NCBI GenBank assembly: GCA_947469815.1
Contig: CANIRI010000051.1
Coordinates: forward strand, 1 to 10,463
Reading direction: 5' to 3'
DNA length: 10,463 bases
DNA from: Comamonadaceae bacterium
Lineage (GTDB): Bacteria > Pseudomonadota > Gammaproteobacteria > Burkholderiales > Burkholderiaceae_C
Shown: positions 1 to 8,514 of the stretch, piece after piece
Layout of the letters: every line of letters begins with the position of its first letter
Numbering within the stretch: position 1 is the first letter of the stretch
Position numbers and translations under genes: made by a program
Notes under the pieces: generated by a model
What the model was told of the DNA's origin: nothing
Database searches by the model: none
The model's input: the letters and a program-made list of their open reading frames with translations, nothing else

Positions 1-1132
1 CGCAGCCCCAGGACACCAGCAGGCCCGCCAGGGTCTCGCGCAGCTGGTCATCGGCCTCCAAAAGCAGAACCCGCAGGCCCTGCAAATCGGCAATCTGCGC
101 ACCGGAGGGGCCCACGGCCACAGCGCGTTCCGCCTCGGCTTGGATCTGGCGAGGACGCGCGATCGGAAGCGTCACAGAAAAGCGGGCACCGCAGCCCAGC
201 GCCGAACGAACCGCCAATGCGGCGCCCAGTACGTCGGCCGTGCGGGCCACGATATGCAGCCCCAAGCCCATGCCTTTAGAGACGTCGGCGCTCTCCCCGT
301 CAACGCGATAAAACTCCTGGAATATCTGCTGATGGTGCGCGGGGTCGATCCCACGCCCACTGTCAAGCACCTCGATGCGCACCCCGGTGCCGTTGTGAAC
401 CGTTCGGCACACAATCAGCACAGCGCCCTGGCTGGTGTAGCGCAGCGCGTTATGACCCAAATTCATGACCACCCGCTGCAGCAAAGCCGGGTCGGTCAGA
501 GCCCATAAATCCGTGGGTCGCACCCGCAAGCGCAAATTCTGGGCACGCGCCTGCACCGACAAGGCCGCGCGCACAGCCTGGAAGGTTCTCTCAATCGGAT
601 GCGCCTGAAAATTCGGCGCGACGGCCCCCGCTTCCAGCTTGGACAAGTCCAGCAAACCATCGAGCAAATCCTGCATGGACTGCACTGCGGATTCGAGGTT
701 GTCCACCAAGGTGTCTGCGCCGCGCCCCAGCGGGAGCTGCCCTAATCGGGCGATCAACAGGCCCATGGCATGAATCGGTTGGCGCAGGTCGTGGCTGGCA
801 GCCGCAATAAAGCGTGACTTGGCCTGCGTGGCGTTTTCTGCTTCCTCTTTGCGCTGGCGCAATTCGCGGGTCACGTCGTCGACCAGGGCTTGCAACTCCT
901 CTTTGCCCCATTGCAACCTTTCGCCGATCACACCCAGCGTGCGGTAACTCGGGGCCAAAGGTCCATTTGCGGCTGACAGTTTGGCAATTTGCGAAAAATC
1001 ATTGCCCTCGATGCTTTGGATCGCTGCATTCAGACGCGCCGTGTTCTCGCGGTCACGCCGCAGTGCCCGCCACGCCACCAGGCCACTGATGCCGCATGCC
1101 ACCGCCAACAACGCAATCAACCATTCCCGCAC
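1..1132 (-). CDS. Hybrid sensor histidine kinase with C-terminal receiver domain (3' end outside window)
   Basis: Membrane-linked two-component kinase; 377 codons are visible and the frame is open to the left edge. Seen in the translation: one hydrophobic helix at about residues 4-20 with no periplasmic sensor domain, a charged helical linker at about 75-108, and an HisKA H-box SHDLRQP with phospho-acceptor H114. The HATPase domain follows: N-box NLGHNAL at 224-230, G1 box DSGRG at 257-261, F box QEFYRV near 272 and G2 box GMGLGL at 287-292. A receiver domain begins at about residue 352 and is cut by the edge. The first acidic cluster there reads LLLEADD, so Ala lies where many receivers have the second Asp/Glu. 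Start chosen is GTG at 1132; TTG at 1133-1135 is an alternative, and a GGGGGG stretch just upstream may be the ribosome site. It is divergent from moaA. The signal sensed cannot be told from the sequence; a cytoplasmic cue is likely. Confidence 0.9.
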   Translation of the reverse strand, partial: MREWLIALLAVACGISGLVAWRALRRDRENTARLNAAIQSIEGNDFSQIAKLSAANGPLAPSYRTLGVIGERLQWGKEELQALVDDVTRELRQRKEEAENATQAKSRFIAAASHDLRQPIHAMGLLIARLGQLPLGRGADTLVDNLESAVQSMQDLLDGLLDLSKLEAGAVAPNFQAHPIERTFQAVRAALSVQARAQNLRLRVRPTDLWALTDPALLQRVVMNLGHNALRYTSQGAVLIVCRTVHNGTGVRIEVLDSGRGIDPAHHQQIFQEFYRVDGESADVSKGMGLGLHIVARTADVLGAALAVRSALGCGARFSVTLPIARPRQIQAEAERAVAVGPSGAQIADLQGLRVLLLEADDQLRETLAGLLVSWGC

Positions 1133-1182
1133 CAAGGCTATCCCCCCTATTTCAGCGGCTCAACAGGGGTCACAATAAGCCC

Positions 1183-2343
1183 ATGGCCGAAAATTCCACG
1201 CCCCGCATTCTCCCCCTGGTAGACCAGCGCGCACGCCGCCTGGCCGCACCGGCGGCAGCCTTTGCCGAGGCCACCCGGGTCCGACCCACCGGACACTTGC
1301 AGGACAGTTTGCAACGCCCCCTGCACGACCTGCGCATCAGCGTGACCGACCGCTGCAATTTCCGCTGCAGCTACTGCATGCCCAAAGAGGTTTTCGATAA
1401 GGATTATGTCTACCTGCCGCAGTCTGAACTGCTCAGCTTTGAAGAGATCACCCGCATTGCAAGCCAATTCGTCGCCCACGGCGTGGAGAAGATCCGGCTC
1501 ACCGGTGGTGAGCCCTTGCTGCGCAAAAACCTCGAAGTGCTGATCACCCAGCTGGCGGCCTTGCGCACGCCGCAGGGTAAGCCGCTGGATTTGACGCTCA
1601 CCACCAACGGCTCCTTGCTGGCGCGCAAAGCGGTGGCCCTGAAGGCTGCGGGCCTGCAGCGCGTCACCGTCAGCCTGGACGGCCTGGATGACACGGTCTT
1701 CAAACGCATGAACGATGTGGACTTTCCGGTCTCTGATGTGCTCGAAGGCATAGCCGCTGCGCAGGCCGCAGGACTGGGTCCAATCAAGGTGAATATGGTG
1801 GTCAAGCGGGGAACCAACGACCATGAAATCCTGCCCATGGCCCGGCATTTCCAGGGCAGCGGCGTCGTGTTGCGGTTCATTGAATTCATGGATGTGGGCG
1901 CCACCAACGGCTGGCGCATGGACGACGTGCTGCCCTCCGGCGCGGTGGTGGAGCGCATCCACGCCGCCATGCCGCTGGTCGCGCTGGACGCGTCGCAGGC
2001 GGGCGAGACGGCCCAACGCTGGGGCTATGCGGGCGCAGACGGGCGCTACGACTCGCAGCTGGGAGAAATCGGCGTCATCAGCAGCGTCACCCAGGCTTTT
2101 TGCGGTGATTGCAGCCGCGCGCGCCTGTCCACCGAAGGCCAGTTGTACCTGTGCCTGTTTGCCAGCCAGGGCTACGACTTGCGCAGCCTGGTGCGGGCCG
2201 GCAGCGACGACGGCGATCTGGCCTCTGCGATCGCCCACATCTGGCGCGGCCGGGGCGACCGCTATTCCGCGCTGCGCGCCGGACTGCCCACCGACAAGGG
2301 GCTGGGTGCAAAGAGGGTGGAAATGAGCTACATCGGGGGCTAG
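1183..2343 (+). CDS. moaA: GTP 3',8-cyclase MoaA (molybdenum cofactor step 1)
   Basis: Radical SAM enzyme that converts GTP to 3',8-cyclo-GTP, which MoaC then turns into cyclic pyranopterin monophosphate. The 386-residue product carries both [4Fe-4S] sites: the radical SAM motif CNFRCSYC with C58, C62 and C65, and the C-terminal cluster with C307, C310 and C324 in the usual 2/13-residue spacing. The SAM-binding GGEP lies at 108-111. The protein ends in the conserved Gly-Gly tail (YIGG), which inserts into the active site in this family. Start ATG 1183 is preferred over the in-frame ATG at 1096, which would run deep into the divergent kinase gene. AGGGG at 1165-1169 is 13 bases upstream, a rather long spacing. 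The N-terminal extension before the first cluster is about 34 residues longer than in E. coli MoaA. First gene of the moaA-mobA-moeA operon. Confidence 0.97.
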   Translation: MAENSTPRILPLVDQRARRLAAPAAAFAEATRVRPTGHLQDSLQRPLHDLRISVTDRCNFRCSYCMPKEVFDKDYVYLPQSELLSFEEITRIASQFVAHGVEKIRLTGGEPLLRKNLEVLITQLAALRTPQGKPLDLTLTTNGSLLARKAVALKAAGLQRVTVSLDGLDDTVFKRMNDVDFPVSDVLEGIAAAQAAGLGPIKVNMVVKRGTNDHEILPMARHFQGSGVVLRFIEFMDVGATNGWRMDDVLPSGAVVERIHAAMPLVALDASQAGETAQRWGYAGADGRYDSQLGEIGVISSVTQAFCGDCSRARLSTEGQLYLCLFASQGYDLRSLVRAGSDDGDLASAIAHIWRGRGDRYSALRAGLPTDKGLGAKRVEMSYIGG

Positions 2344-2349
2344 CCGACC

Positions 2350-3021
2350 ATGTCTGTTCCCGCTACAGCCGCAATCCGCGCCGACCAGGTGTGTGCCGTG
2401 GTGCTGGCCGGCGGCGAAGGCCGTCGTATGGGTGGCGCCGACAAGGGCCTGCAACTGCTCGATGGAAGCCCTCTGGCCCGCCACGCGCTGCAACGTTTGC
2501 AACATCAAACACTGGGCGTACCGCGCACGCTGGCGATCAACGCCAACCGCAACCAGGCGCTGTATGCCAGCTGGGGCGTGCCGGTCTGGATGGATGCGGT
2601 CGGCGGCTTTGCCGGGCCCCTGGCTGGATTCCACACCGCCTTGGCGCAGTGCGCCGCCACGCACGACTACCTGCTGACCGTGCCCTGTGATTCACCGCTG
2701 TTTCCGCTGGATCTGCTGGCCCGGCTGGCGCAAGCGCTTGCCGCAAGCCATGCCCCCATCGCCATGGCCAGCGCTCCCGACGGACCGCAAGACCCGACGC
2801 TGCGCAGGCAACCGGTTTTTTGTTTGCTCAAAACCAGCCTCTTGCCCAATCTGGCGCAGTACCTGCAGGAAGGCGGGCGCAAGATCGATGCTTGGACGCA
2901 AGCGCAAGGCCAGGTCGAGGTGGCATTCAACCAGCCGCACGACAACGCGCGTGCCTTTTTCAACGCCAACACCCTGGCGGAACTGCAGGCGCTGCACCAG
3001 CCGCCAGCGCTGACCCCGTGA
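2350..3021 (+). CDS. mobA: Molybdenum cofactor guanylyltransferase MobA
   Basis: Cytoplasmic enzyme that transfers GMP from GTP to Mo-molybdopterin, giving the guanine dinucleotide cofactor used by DMSO-reductase-family enzymes such as nitrate reductase and formate dehydrogenase. The 223-residue protein has the nucleotidyltransferase signature LAGGEGRRMGGADKGL at residues 19-34, with INANRN at 63-68 and GFAGPLAG at 86-93. The metal-binding VPCDSP is at 111-116, and FNANT near the C terminus matches the FVNVNT of E. coli MobA. Length is slightly above the E. coli enzyme (about 194) owing to N- and C-terminal extensions. ATG lies 6 bases after the moaA stop, and GGGGG at 2335-2339 inside the end of moaA is the likely ribosome site. 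Presence of MobA implies that bis-MGD molybdoenzymes are made by this organism. Confidence 0.96.
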   Translation: MSVPATAAIRADQVCAVVLAGGEGRRMGGADKGLQLLDGSPLARHALQRLQHQTLGVPRTLAINANRNQALYASWGVPVWMDAVGGFAGPLAGFHTALAQCAATHDYLLTVPCDSPLFPLDLLARLAQALAASHAPIAMASAPDGPQDPTLRRQPVFCLLKTSLLPNLAQYLQEGGRKIDAWTQAQGQVEVAFNQPHDNARAFFNANTLAELQALHQPPALTP

Positions 3022-3025
3022 CACC

Positions 3026-4318
3026 ATGAAGACCCTTGAGCAGATCGCAGCCGCATTGCAGGGCTACGACCCGCAGGCCCTGCCCGCGCACGTGGTCAAT
3101 GCCTTTTTGGCCGAGTGGGTGCCCGCGCCGCATCGCACCGAAACCACCCCACTGATGCAGGCGCTGGGGCGTGTTTTGGCCGAGGATGTGGTCTGCCCGA
3201 TTGACGTGCCGGCGCACGACAACTCGGCCATGGACGGCTACGCGTTCGATGGCAGCCAACTCGACAGCGCCAAACCGCTCACGCTGCAGGTGCTGGGCAC
3301 CGCACGGGCCGGATCGGCCTACGCCGGGGCTCTCGCCGCAGGGGAGTGCGTGAAGATCATGACCGGTGCCGTCATGCCCGCAGGGCTCGATACCGTGGTT
3401 CCCCAAGAGCTGGTGCAGCTTGACGGCGACGGCATCACCATCCCGCCCGGGCTGCTGCGCCGCGGCGACAACCGCCGCCAGGCCGGCGAAGACCTGCGCC
3501 AGGGCAGCGCTGCGCTCACGCGCGGCGCCCGGATCACCCCGGCCGCGCTGGGCCTGATTGCCAGCCTGGGCATTGCGCAGCTGCCTGTCTATGCGCGCTT
3601 GCGGGTGGCTTATTTCAGCACCGGTGACGAAATTCTGAGCCTGGGGGATGCGCCGCGCGAAGGTGCGGTGTACGACAGCAACCGTTACACCGTGTTTGGC
3701 ATGCTGCAGCGCATGGGTGTTGAGGTGCTGGATCTGGGCGTGGTACCCGATCAACCCGCGGCGCTGCAAGCCGCATTTGAGCGCGCCGCGCGCGAGGCCG
3801 ATGCCACCATCACCAGCGGCGGGGTCAGCGTGGGCGAGGCCGACCACACCAAAGCCATGATGCGCCAACTGGCGCGCAGCGCGCCGGACGGCAGTGGCGG
3901 CGGCGTGGTGTTTTGGCGCATCGCCATGCGTCCGGGCCGCCCCATGGCTGTGGGGCGCATAGGGCACAAGCCCCTATTTGGACTGCCCGGCAATCCGGTG
4001 GCGGTGATGGTCACCTTTCTGGCCTTTGTGCGCCCGGCGCTGTGGCGGATGATGGGGGCTGAGGTCAGCGAACCACCGCTGCTGCAAGCCCGCAGCAGCG
4101 AAGCCATCCGCAAAAAACCGGGCCGTACCGAATACCAGCGCGCCATCGTCAGCACCGGCAGCGACGGGGCGCTCACGGTGCGCACCACGGGTCAACAGGG
4201 CTCCGGTGTTTTGAGCTCGATGGTGCAGGCTAACGGCCTGCTGGTACTGGCCCATGAACAGGGCGATGTCGCGGTGGGTGACCTGGTCAGCGTGATGCTG
4301 TTTGATGGGGTGTTGTAG
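3026..4318 (+). CDS. moeA: Molybdopterin molybdenumtransferase MoeA
   Basis: Inserts molybdate into adenylylated molybdopterin, the last common step of Mo cofactor synthesis. The 430-residue product shows the family motifs in order: PAHDNSAMDGYA at 62-73, TGAVMP at 113-118, GEDLRQG at 154-160, FSTGDEI at 197-203, SGGVSVGEAD at 264-273 and GLPGNPVAV at 319-327. A C-terminal domain IV follows (about 345-430). The catalytic-type aspartate in the GGVSVGEAD loop and the glutamate of TGDE are present, so the enzyme looks intact. It starts 4 bases after the mobA stop with no clear Shine-Dalgarno sequence, which suggests translational coupling to mobA. It ends 7 bases from the stop codon of the convergent rnhA, with no room for a conventional terminator between them. 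Confidence 0.97.
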   Translation: MKTLEQIAAALQGYDPQALPAHVVNAFLAEWVPAPHRTETTPLMQALGRVLAEDVVCPIDVPAHDNSAMDGYAFDGSQLDSAKPLTLQVLGTARAGSAYAGALAAGECVKIMTGAVMPAGLDTVVPQELVQLDGDGITIPPGLLRRGDNRRQAGEDLRQGSAALTRGARITPAALGLIASLGIAQLPVYARLRVAYFSTGDEILSLGDAPREGAVYDSNRYTVFGMLQRMGVEVLDLGVVPDQPAALQAAFERAAREADATITSGGVSVGEADHTKAMMRQLARSAPDGSGGGVVFWRIAMRPGRPMAVGRIGHKPLFGLPGNPVAVMVTFLAFVRPALWRMMGAEVSEPPLLQARSSEAIRKKPGRTEYQRAIVSTGSDGALTVRTTGQQGSGVLSSMVQANGLLVLAHEQGDVAVGDLVSVMLFDGVL

Positions 4319-4325
4319 CGCCGCT

Positions 4326-4778
4326 TCAGCCCACGTCCATGGCCAGGGTCACGCCCTGGTTGGCCAGCGCGTCGGCGCGTTCATTGCCGGGGTCACCGGC
4401 GTGGCCTTTGACCCAGCGCCAATCGATGCGATGGCCGCCGGTGGCCACCAGATTGTCCAGCCGCTGCCACAAATCCACATTTTTCACCGGCTGCTTGGAA
4501 GCGGTCTTCCAGCCCTTGGCTTTCCAACCGGGTAACCATTCGGTGATGCCCTTGAGCACATACTGGCTGTCCAGATGCAGCGTCACCGCACAGGGGCGTT
4601 TGAGCGCTGTCAATGCCTGGATCACGGCCATCATCTCCATGCGGTTGTTGGTGGTGCCCAGTTCGCCGCCACACAGTTCTTTGCGGGTTCCGTCGGGGGC
4701 GCATAGCAACACGCCCCAACCGCCAGGGCCGGGATTGCCTTTGCAGGCACCGTCGGTATAAATCACGACTTCATTCAT
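4326..4778 (-). CDS. rnhA: Ribonuclease HI
   Basis: Endonuclease that cuts the RNA strand of RNA:DNA hybrids, removing R-loops, primer remnants and misplaced ribonucleotides. At 150 residues it is close to the 155 of E. coli RNase HI. The four metal-binding acids are present: D9 in YTDGAC, E48 in NNRMEM, D70 in LHLDSQ and D136 in NERADALA. The flexible-loop histidine is H126 in VKGHAGD, and the Gly-rich strand GNPGPGGWG follows the first aspartate. A basic KGWK-type handle lies around 86-97. Start ATG 4778 places the first strand [10 protein letters not shown] as in homologues; the upstream in-frame ATG at 4838 would add 20 residues from inside the neighbouring gene. The start overlaps the end of the methyltransferase gene (ATGAATGA), so the two are probably translationally coupled. 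Confidence 0.97.
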   Translation of the reverse strand: MNEVVIYTDGACKGNPGPGGWGVLLCAPDGTRKELCGGELGTTNNRMEMMAVIQALTALKRPCAVTLHLDSQYVLKGITEWLPGWKAKGWKTASKQPVKNVDLWQRLDNLVATGGHRIDWRWVKGHAGDPGNERADALANQGVTLAMDVG

Positions 4779-5565
4779 GGGGGATACTCTGCTTTCCAGC
4801 CTCCAGGTGGCTGGCCACGGGTGCGGTTTGCGCGGCACGCTGCGGCTTGGGTTTCCAGGCGGGTGCCATCAGGCGCATACCGCGTACCCGTTTGACGCCC
4901 ACCACCACATAGGCAGCGCCCAGAATCGGCCACCAGCGCGCGCCCATGCGCTCCACAAAACCCCAGCGGGTAAGCCACTTGACGCTGCGCACCGGCGGCA
5001 CATAGCAGCCATATCGCACCTGCGCGGTATCAAAACTGAGCAAGCGCAACCAATCACGCAAACGCCATAAGCCGATCGATTCACCCGACGCCGGCAGGTA
5101 CAAAGGCCCCATCCGCCCACGCAAGCCGATGCGGCGCAGCAGATGCCCCAGACCCTGGCGGACGGTCCACAAACTGGTGGGGTTGAAGCCGCAAATCACC
5201 ACGCGGCCATCGGGCACCAGAACCCGCTCCACTTCGCGCAAGGTGGCATGGGGATCGGCGCTGCACTCCAGGGCATGGGGCAAGACCAGCAGGTCCAGGC
5301 TGGCTGCGGCGAAGGGCAAGGCGGCGAAGTCGGTCACCAGGGCGCAGCGCAAGCGAGCTGAAGTCTGGGCCTGCTGGTCCGCCAGCCAGCGGTACGGCAT
5401 GCGGTTGCTGCGCAAAGCGTCTAATACCGGGATACCCAACTGCAGCGCATGAAAGCCAAAAGCATCGGCCACGATGGCGTCGAGCTGCTTTTGTTCCCAG
5501 TCCAACAGGTAGCTGCCCACAGGCGTGGTCAGCCAATCTTGCAAACCTATAATTTGTTTGTCCAT
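4771..5565 (-). CDS. yafS: YafS-type putative class I SAM-dependent methyltransferase
   Basis: Predicted methyltransferase of unknown substrate, 264 residues. It resembles E. coli YafS, which also lies next to rnhA. Shared features are FGFHALQLG near the N terminus, [18 protein letters not shown] (motifs around the post-I and II strands), an [14 protein letters not shown] helix, and [15 protein letters not shown]. The usual glycine-rich motif I (D/E-x-G-x-G-x-G) is not evident where it should lie before the LPF segment. SAM binding is therefore family inference and not something the sequence proves. The C-terminal 25 residues are Lys/Pro/Ala-rich. Start ATG 5565 is chosen because the region upstream in the same frame is Arg-rich and unlike the family. 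The gene overlaps rnhA by 8 bases and is divergent from mltD. Confidence 0.85.
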   Translation of the reverse strand: MDKQIIGLQDWLTTPVGSYLLDWEQKQLDAIVADAFGFHALQLGIPVLDALRSNRMPYRWLADQQAQTSARLRCALVTDFAALPFAAASLDLLVLPHALECSADPHATLREVERVLVPDGRVVICGFNPTSLWTVRQGLGHLLRRIGLRGRMGPLYLPASGESIGLWRLRDWLRLLSFDTAQVRYGCYVPPVRSVKWLTRWGFVERMGARWWPILGAAYVVVGVKRVRGMRLMAPAWKPKPQRAAQTAPVASHLEAGKQSIPHE

Positions 5566-5663
5566 GAAACCAATCAAGATACCCGCTGGTGATCCCCGCC
5601 ACGCCAAGCGCCGGAACATTCTATTCACCCGCCCGGCAAACGTGTGCCCCATCTGATCTCCGC

Positions 5664-7085
5664 ATGAATCCTTCTGTTTTACGCATGATCCTTGCGACCG
5701 CCTGTGCCGCACTGAGCCTGCTTTGGGTGTGCACCCCCGCAGCAGCCCAAGACCAGCCCGATGGGCTGTCACCGCCCATCAACCTGGAAAGCACCAGCCG
5801 CCGGGTCGCCACGCTCGAAGCACCTTCGGAGATTTGGGACCGTATCCGCACCGGATTTGCGATGCCGGACCTGGAAACTGACCAGGTCCGCGAGCGCGAA
5901 GTGTGGTACTCCAGCCGCCCGGATTACCTCTACCGCATGACAGAGCGCTCGCGCAAGTATTTGTTTCACATCGTCGAGGAATTGGAGTTGCGCGGCATGC
6001 CCACCGAGCTGGCGCTATTGCCCTTTGTAGAGAGCGCTTTCAACCCGCAAGCCGTCTCGAGCGCCAAGGCGGCGGGCATGTGGCAGTTCATGCCGGCCAC
6101 CGGCAAAAGCTTTGAGCTCAAGCAGAACATTTTTCAGGATGACCGCCGCGACGTGCTGGCCAGCACCCGGGCGGCACTAGACTATTTGCAAAGGCTCCAC
6201 GGCATGTTTGGCGACTGGCACCTGGCGCTGGCCGCCTACAACTGGGGCGAAGGCAGCGTCGGCCGCGCCATCGCGCGCAACCGGCAAAAAGGGCTGGGGA
6301 CCGGCTACCTGGATCTGCCCATGCCGGCCGAGACCCGGCTGTATGTTCCCAAGCTGCAGGCCATCAAAAACATTGTGATGCAGCCACAGGCCTTCAACTC
6401 GCAACTGCCCGCCATCGGGAACCACCCTTATTTCGCCAGCGTGCCCATCAGCCGCGACATGGACGTCACCCTCGCGGCCAAACTGGCGCAGATTCCGTTG
6501 GACGACTTCAAGGCGCTGAACCCATCGGCCAACAAGCCCGTAATCCTGGCCGCAGGCAAGCCCTACATCTTGCTGCCCTGGGACAACGCCGAAGTGTTTC
6601 AAAACAACCTCGACGGCTTCGCTGGCGCGCGCCTGGCGAGCTGGACAGTCTGGGTCGTGCCCCAGACCATGAGCGTGGCAGCAGCCTCCAAGCGCAGCGG
6701 AATGGGTGAGCAGCAGTTGCGCGAGCTCAACAGCATTCCCCCGCGCATGCTCATCCGAGCCGGTTCATCGCTTTTGGTGCCCCGGGCTGCCAAGCTCGAT
6801 CAGGACGTTGGCACCAAAGTGGCCGACAACGGGCAGTTGTCGCTGACGCCGGAAATCGTACTCCTGCGCAAATTGATCAAGGCGGGTAAAAAGGACACGG
6901 TTGCCAGCATCGCCAGCCGCTACAAAACCACGCCCGCCAACGTGGCGCAATGGAACCACGTGAGCGCCTCGGCGGCCTTTAAGTCGGGCCAGAAAGTGGT
7001 GGTTTTCGTTCCGGCGAACGCCGCCAAGAAGGCCCGGCCTGTCCGCAAGGTGGCGGAAGCCAAGCGCGCAAAAAAGTCGGGTTAA
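5664..7085 (+). CDS. mltD: MltD-type membrane-bound lytic murein transglycosylase with LysM domains
   Basis: Periplasmic enzyme that cleaves the MurNAc-GlcNAc bond of peptidoglycan, forming 1,6-anhydro ends. The 473-residue precursor starts with a Sec signal peptide (hydrophobic core about 8-22, likely cleavage after AAA at 26-28). No proper lipobox is visible because the only Cys (C23) follows Val, so it may be soluble and periplasmic, unlike the lipoprotein MltD of E. coli. The SLT domain covers about 95-215, with catalytic E123 in PFVESAFNP, then GMWQFMPATG and AAYNWGEG. A degenerate LysM-like segment lies at about 258-306 and two clearer ones at about 325-374 and 408-450; these bind glycan. 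The C terminus is Lys/Arg-rich. Start ATG 5664 gives a normal signal peptide; GTG 5589 would add 25 polar residues. No strong Shine-Dalgarno sequence is seen. Confidence 0.93.
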   Translation: MNPSVLRMILATACAALSLLWVCTPAAAQDQPDGLSPPINLESTSRRVATLEAPSEIWDRIRTGFAMPDLETDQVREREVWYSSRPDYLYRMTERSRKYLFHIVEELELRGMPTELALLPFVESAFNPQAVSSAKAAGMWQFMPATGKSFELKQNIFQDDRRDVLASTRAALDYLQRLHGMFGDWHLALAAYNWGEGSVGRAIARNRQKGLGTGYLDLPMPAETRLYVPKLQAIKNIVMQPQAFNSQLPAIGNHPYFASVPISRDMDVTLAAKLAQIPLDDFKALNPSANKPVILAAGKPYILLPWDNAEVFQNNLDGFAGARLASWTVWVVPQTMSVAAASKRSGMGEQQLRELNSIPPRMLIRAGSSLLVPRAAKLDQDVGTKVADNGQLSLTPEIVLLRKLIKAGKKDTVASIASRYKTTPANVAQWNHVSASAAFKSGQKVVVFVPANAAKKARPVRKVAEAKRAKKSG

Positions 7086-7104
7086 AAACGTGGCTCGGCC
7101 CGGC

Positions 7105-7509
7105 TCAGCGGTAGCCGATGAAAAGAATCGCGATGTTGGTCGCAAATGCGCCGGTCCAGACCAGGCTGCGCGCATTGGCCAGGCCCCCGACATACAGGCC
7201 CACGTACACCACCCGCAGGGTGATAAACAGCGCGGCCAACAAATCCAGCCAATTCTGATCGGCGCCCAACTGGTGGGCGATCACGACCGCGCCGATAAAA
7301 AACGGCAGCGCCTCAAAGCTGTTGGCCTGTGCCGCGTTGGCGCGACCGCGCCATTGGGTTTGCTGCGCCAGCCAATCGCGCGGGTTGCGGTTGTCGTAGC
7401 CGCCTTCGCTCAGCGGCACAAAGCGCCCGGACTTGGCGATCCCGGCACAGACAACGGGCAGCACGGCGGCGGCCAGTACGCACCAATAGGCGAGCGAGAA
7501 ATGGATCAT
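7105..7509 (-). CDS. MAPEG-family small integral membrane protein
   Basis: A 134-residue protein with four hydrophobic segments at about 5-23, 66-82, 87-106 and 113-132. The loop RGRANAAQANSFEALPFF at 54-71 carries the Arg/Asn/Glu pattern typical of the MAPEG family (membrane-associated proteins in eicosanoid and glutathione metabolism). Eukaryotic members are glutathione transferases or peroxidases; the role of the bacterial ones is mostly unknown, so no reaction is assigned here. Start ATG 7509 is supported by a strong AGGAGG seven bases upstream; an in-frame start further up would run into recR. It follows recR by 22 bases and is probably read on the same transcript. Its stop lies 19 bases from that of the convergent mltD. 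Confidence 0.85.
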   Translation of the reverse strand: MIHFSLAYWCVLAAAVLPVVCAGIAKSGRFVPLSEGGYDNRNPRDWLAQQTQWRGRANAAQANSFEALPFFIGAVVIAHQLGADQNWLDLLAALFITLRVVYVGLYVGGLANARSLVWTGAFATNIAILFIGYR

Positions 7510-7531
7510 TGGTTTTCCTCCTGAAGCGCGG

Positions 7532-8140
7532 CTAGCGGCGATCGACCAGCGCGTGGGCAATGGTACCGAGGTCCACGTATTCCAGCTCGCTGCCCACCGG
7601 GACACCCCGCGCCAGCCGGGTCGGGCGCAAACCCCGCGCCTTCAAGCCTTCGCTGATGACATGGGCCGTGGCCTCGCCCTCGGCGGTGAAATTGGTCGCC
7701 AGAATCACTTCGCGCACCACGCCGTCACCGGCCCGCTCGAACAGGGCCTGGATACCGATGTCTTTGGGGCCTATGCCATCGAGCGGGCTGAGTTTGCCCA
7801 TCAACACAAAATACAAGCCCTGGTAGGCCTTGGTGCGCTCCAACGCGGCCTGATCGGCCGGTGTTTCCACCACGCACAAGAGGGTGGCATCGCGCTGCGG
7901 GTTGGCACAGACCTCGCACAAAGCGGCCTGCGCAAAGGTGTTGCAGCGCTGGCAATGCTGCACGTGGTCCGCAGCATGCAGCAGGGCGCGGCCCAGTTGC
8001 TGGGCGGCGGCCCGGTCGTGTTGCAAGAGATGAAAAGCCATGCGCTGCGCCGACTTCTGACCCACCCCGGGCAGGCGGCGCAAAGCGGCGATCAAGACCT
8101 CCAGCGCCGCGCCGCCGGTGGCGCCCGGTTCCTGCGTCAC
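7532..8140 (-). CDS. recR: Recombination mediator protein RecR
   Basis: RecR works with RecO (and RecF) to load RecA on SSB-coated single-stranded gaps during recombinational repair. The 202-residue protein has the full family layout. A helix-hairpin-helix [19 protein letters not shown] lies at 21-39, a four-cysteine zinc finger at C63, C66, C75 and C78, and a Toprim domain from about 87 to 175 with [12 protein letters not shown] and [11 protein letters not shown]. The C-terminal [14 protein letters not shown] at 180-193 is the conserved Walker-B-like tail. The start codon is GTG at 8138-8140, one base after the TAA stop of ybaB, with AAGG within that junction, so translation is probably coupled. 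Length matches E. coli RecR (201). Confidence 0.97.
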   Translation of the reverse strand: MTQEPGATGGAALEVLIAALRRLPGVGQKSAQRMAFHLLQHDRAAAQQLGRALLHAADHVQHCQRCNTFAQAALCEVCANPQRDATLLCVVETPADQAALERTKAYQGLYFVLMGKLSPLDGIGPKDIGIQALFERAGDGVVREVILATNFTAEGEATAHVISEGLKARGLRPTRLARGVPVGSELEYVDLGTIAHALVDRR

Positions 8141-8141
8141 C

Positions 8142-8474
8142 TTAGAAGGGCAGCTTCATGCCGCCGGGCAAGCCAGGCATACCGGCGGTGAACTTGCCCA
8201 TCTTGGCATTGGTGGTTTCCTCCACCGCGCGGGCCGCCGCATTGAAGGCGGCAGCGACCAGGTCTTCCAGCATGTCTTTGTCATCGGCCAAGAGGCTGGG
8301 GTCAATCTGCACCCGCCGGACCTCGTGCTTGCAGGTCATCGTGACTTTGACGAGTCCTGAACCGGATTCGCCACTGACCTCGATGGTGGCGAGCTCTTCC
8401 TGGGCACGCTTCATGTTTTCCTGCATGGCCTGCGCCTGTTTCATGAGGCCGGCGAGTTGTCCTTTGTTGAACAT
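8142..8474 (-). CDS. ybaB: YbaB/EbfC family nucleoid-associated DNA-binding protein
   Basis: Small DNA-binding protein of the YbaB/EbfC family, which forms dimers shaped like tweezers and sits between dnaX and recR in very many bacteria. The 110 residues match the family length (E. coli 109). They show the expected N-terminal helix [20 protein letters not shown], a central [20 protein letters not shown] strand region, and a [20 protein letters not shown] helix. The tail is Gly/Met/Pro-rich ([13 protein letters not shown]). A good Shine-Dalgarno sequence (AAGGA, about 9 bases upstream of the ATG) is present in the 40-base gap after dnaX. Its exact cellular role is not settled; nucleoid association and a link to RecR/DnaX work are suggested by homologues and context. 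Confidence 0.95.
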   Translation of the reverse strand: MFNKGQLAGLMKQAQAMQENMKRAQEELATIEVSGESGSGLVKVTMTCKHEVRRVQIDPSLLADDKDMLEDLVAAAFNAAARAVEETTNAKMGKFTAGMPGLPGGMKLPF

Positions 8475-8514
8475 GGGGGGTTTCCTTAGAGGTCAAGATA
8501 AATCGGGAATGCGC

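Noticed and set aside
1096..1182. Upstream ATG start for moaA at 1096
   Set aside because: The added 29 residues overlap the start of the divergent kinase gene and do not resemble MoaA N termini.
1147..2664. Open frame of 505 codons on the minus strand opposite moaA and mobA
   Set aside because: It mirrors two certain genes and its translation is low-complexity Ala/Gly/His/Gln with no domain; a GC-driven shadow frame.
2960..3967. Open frame of 335 codons on the minus strand opposite moeA
   Set aside because: It lies wholly over moeA, has His/Ala/Gly-rich composition and no ribosome site or motif; a shadow frame.
4319..4325. Shared terminator between convergent moeA and rnhA
   Set aside because: Only seven bases separate the stops and no hairpin with a T run was seen across the junction.
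5589..5663. Upstream GTG start for mltD at 5589
   Set aside because: It would put about 25 polar residues before the signal peptide, which is atypical; ATG 5664 gives a standard signal sequence.
7086..7117. Possible terminator hairpin between mltD and the MAPEG gene (CGGCT/AGCCG at 7101-7117)
   Set aside because: The stem is only 5 bp, lies partly inside the MAPEG coding end, and has no T run directly after it on the plus strand. On the minus strand the TTTTT is too far from the stem.
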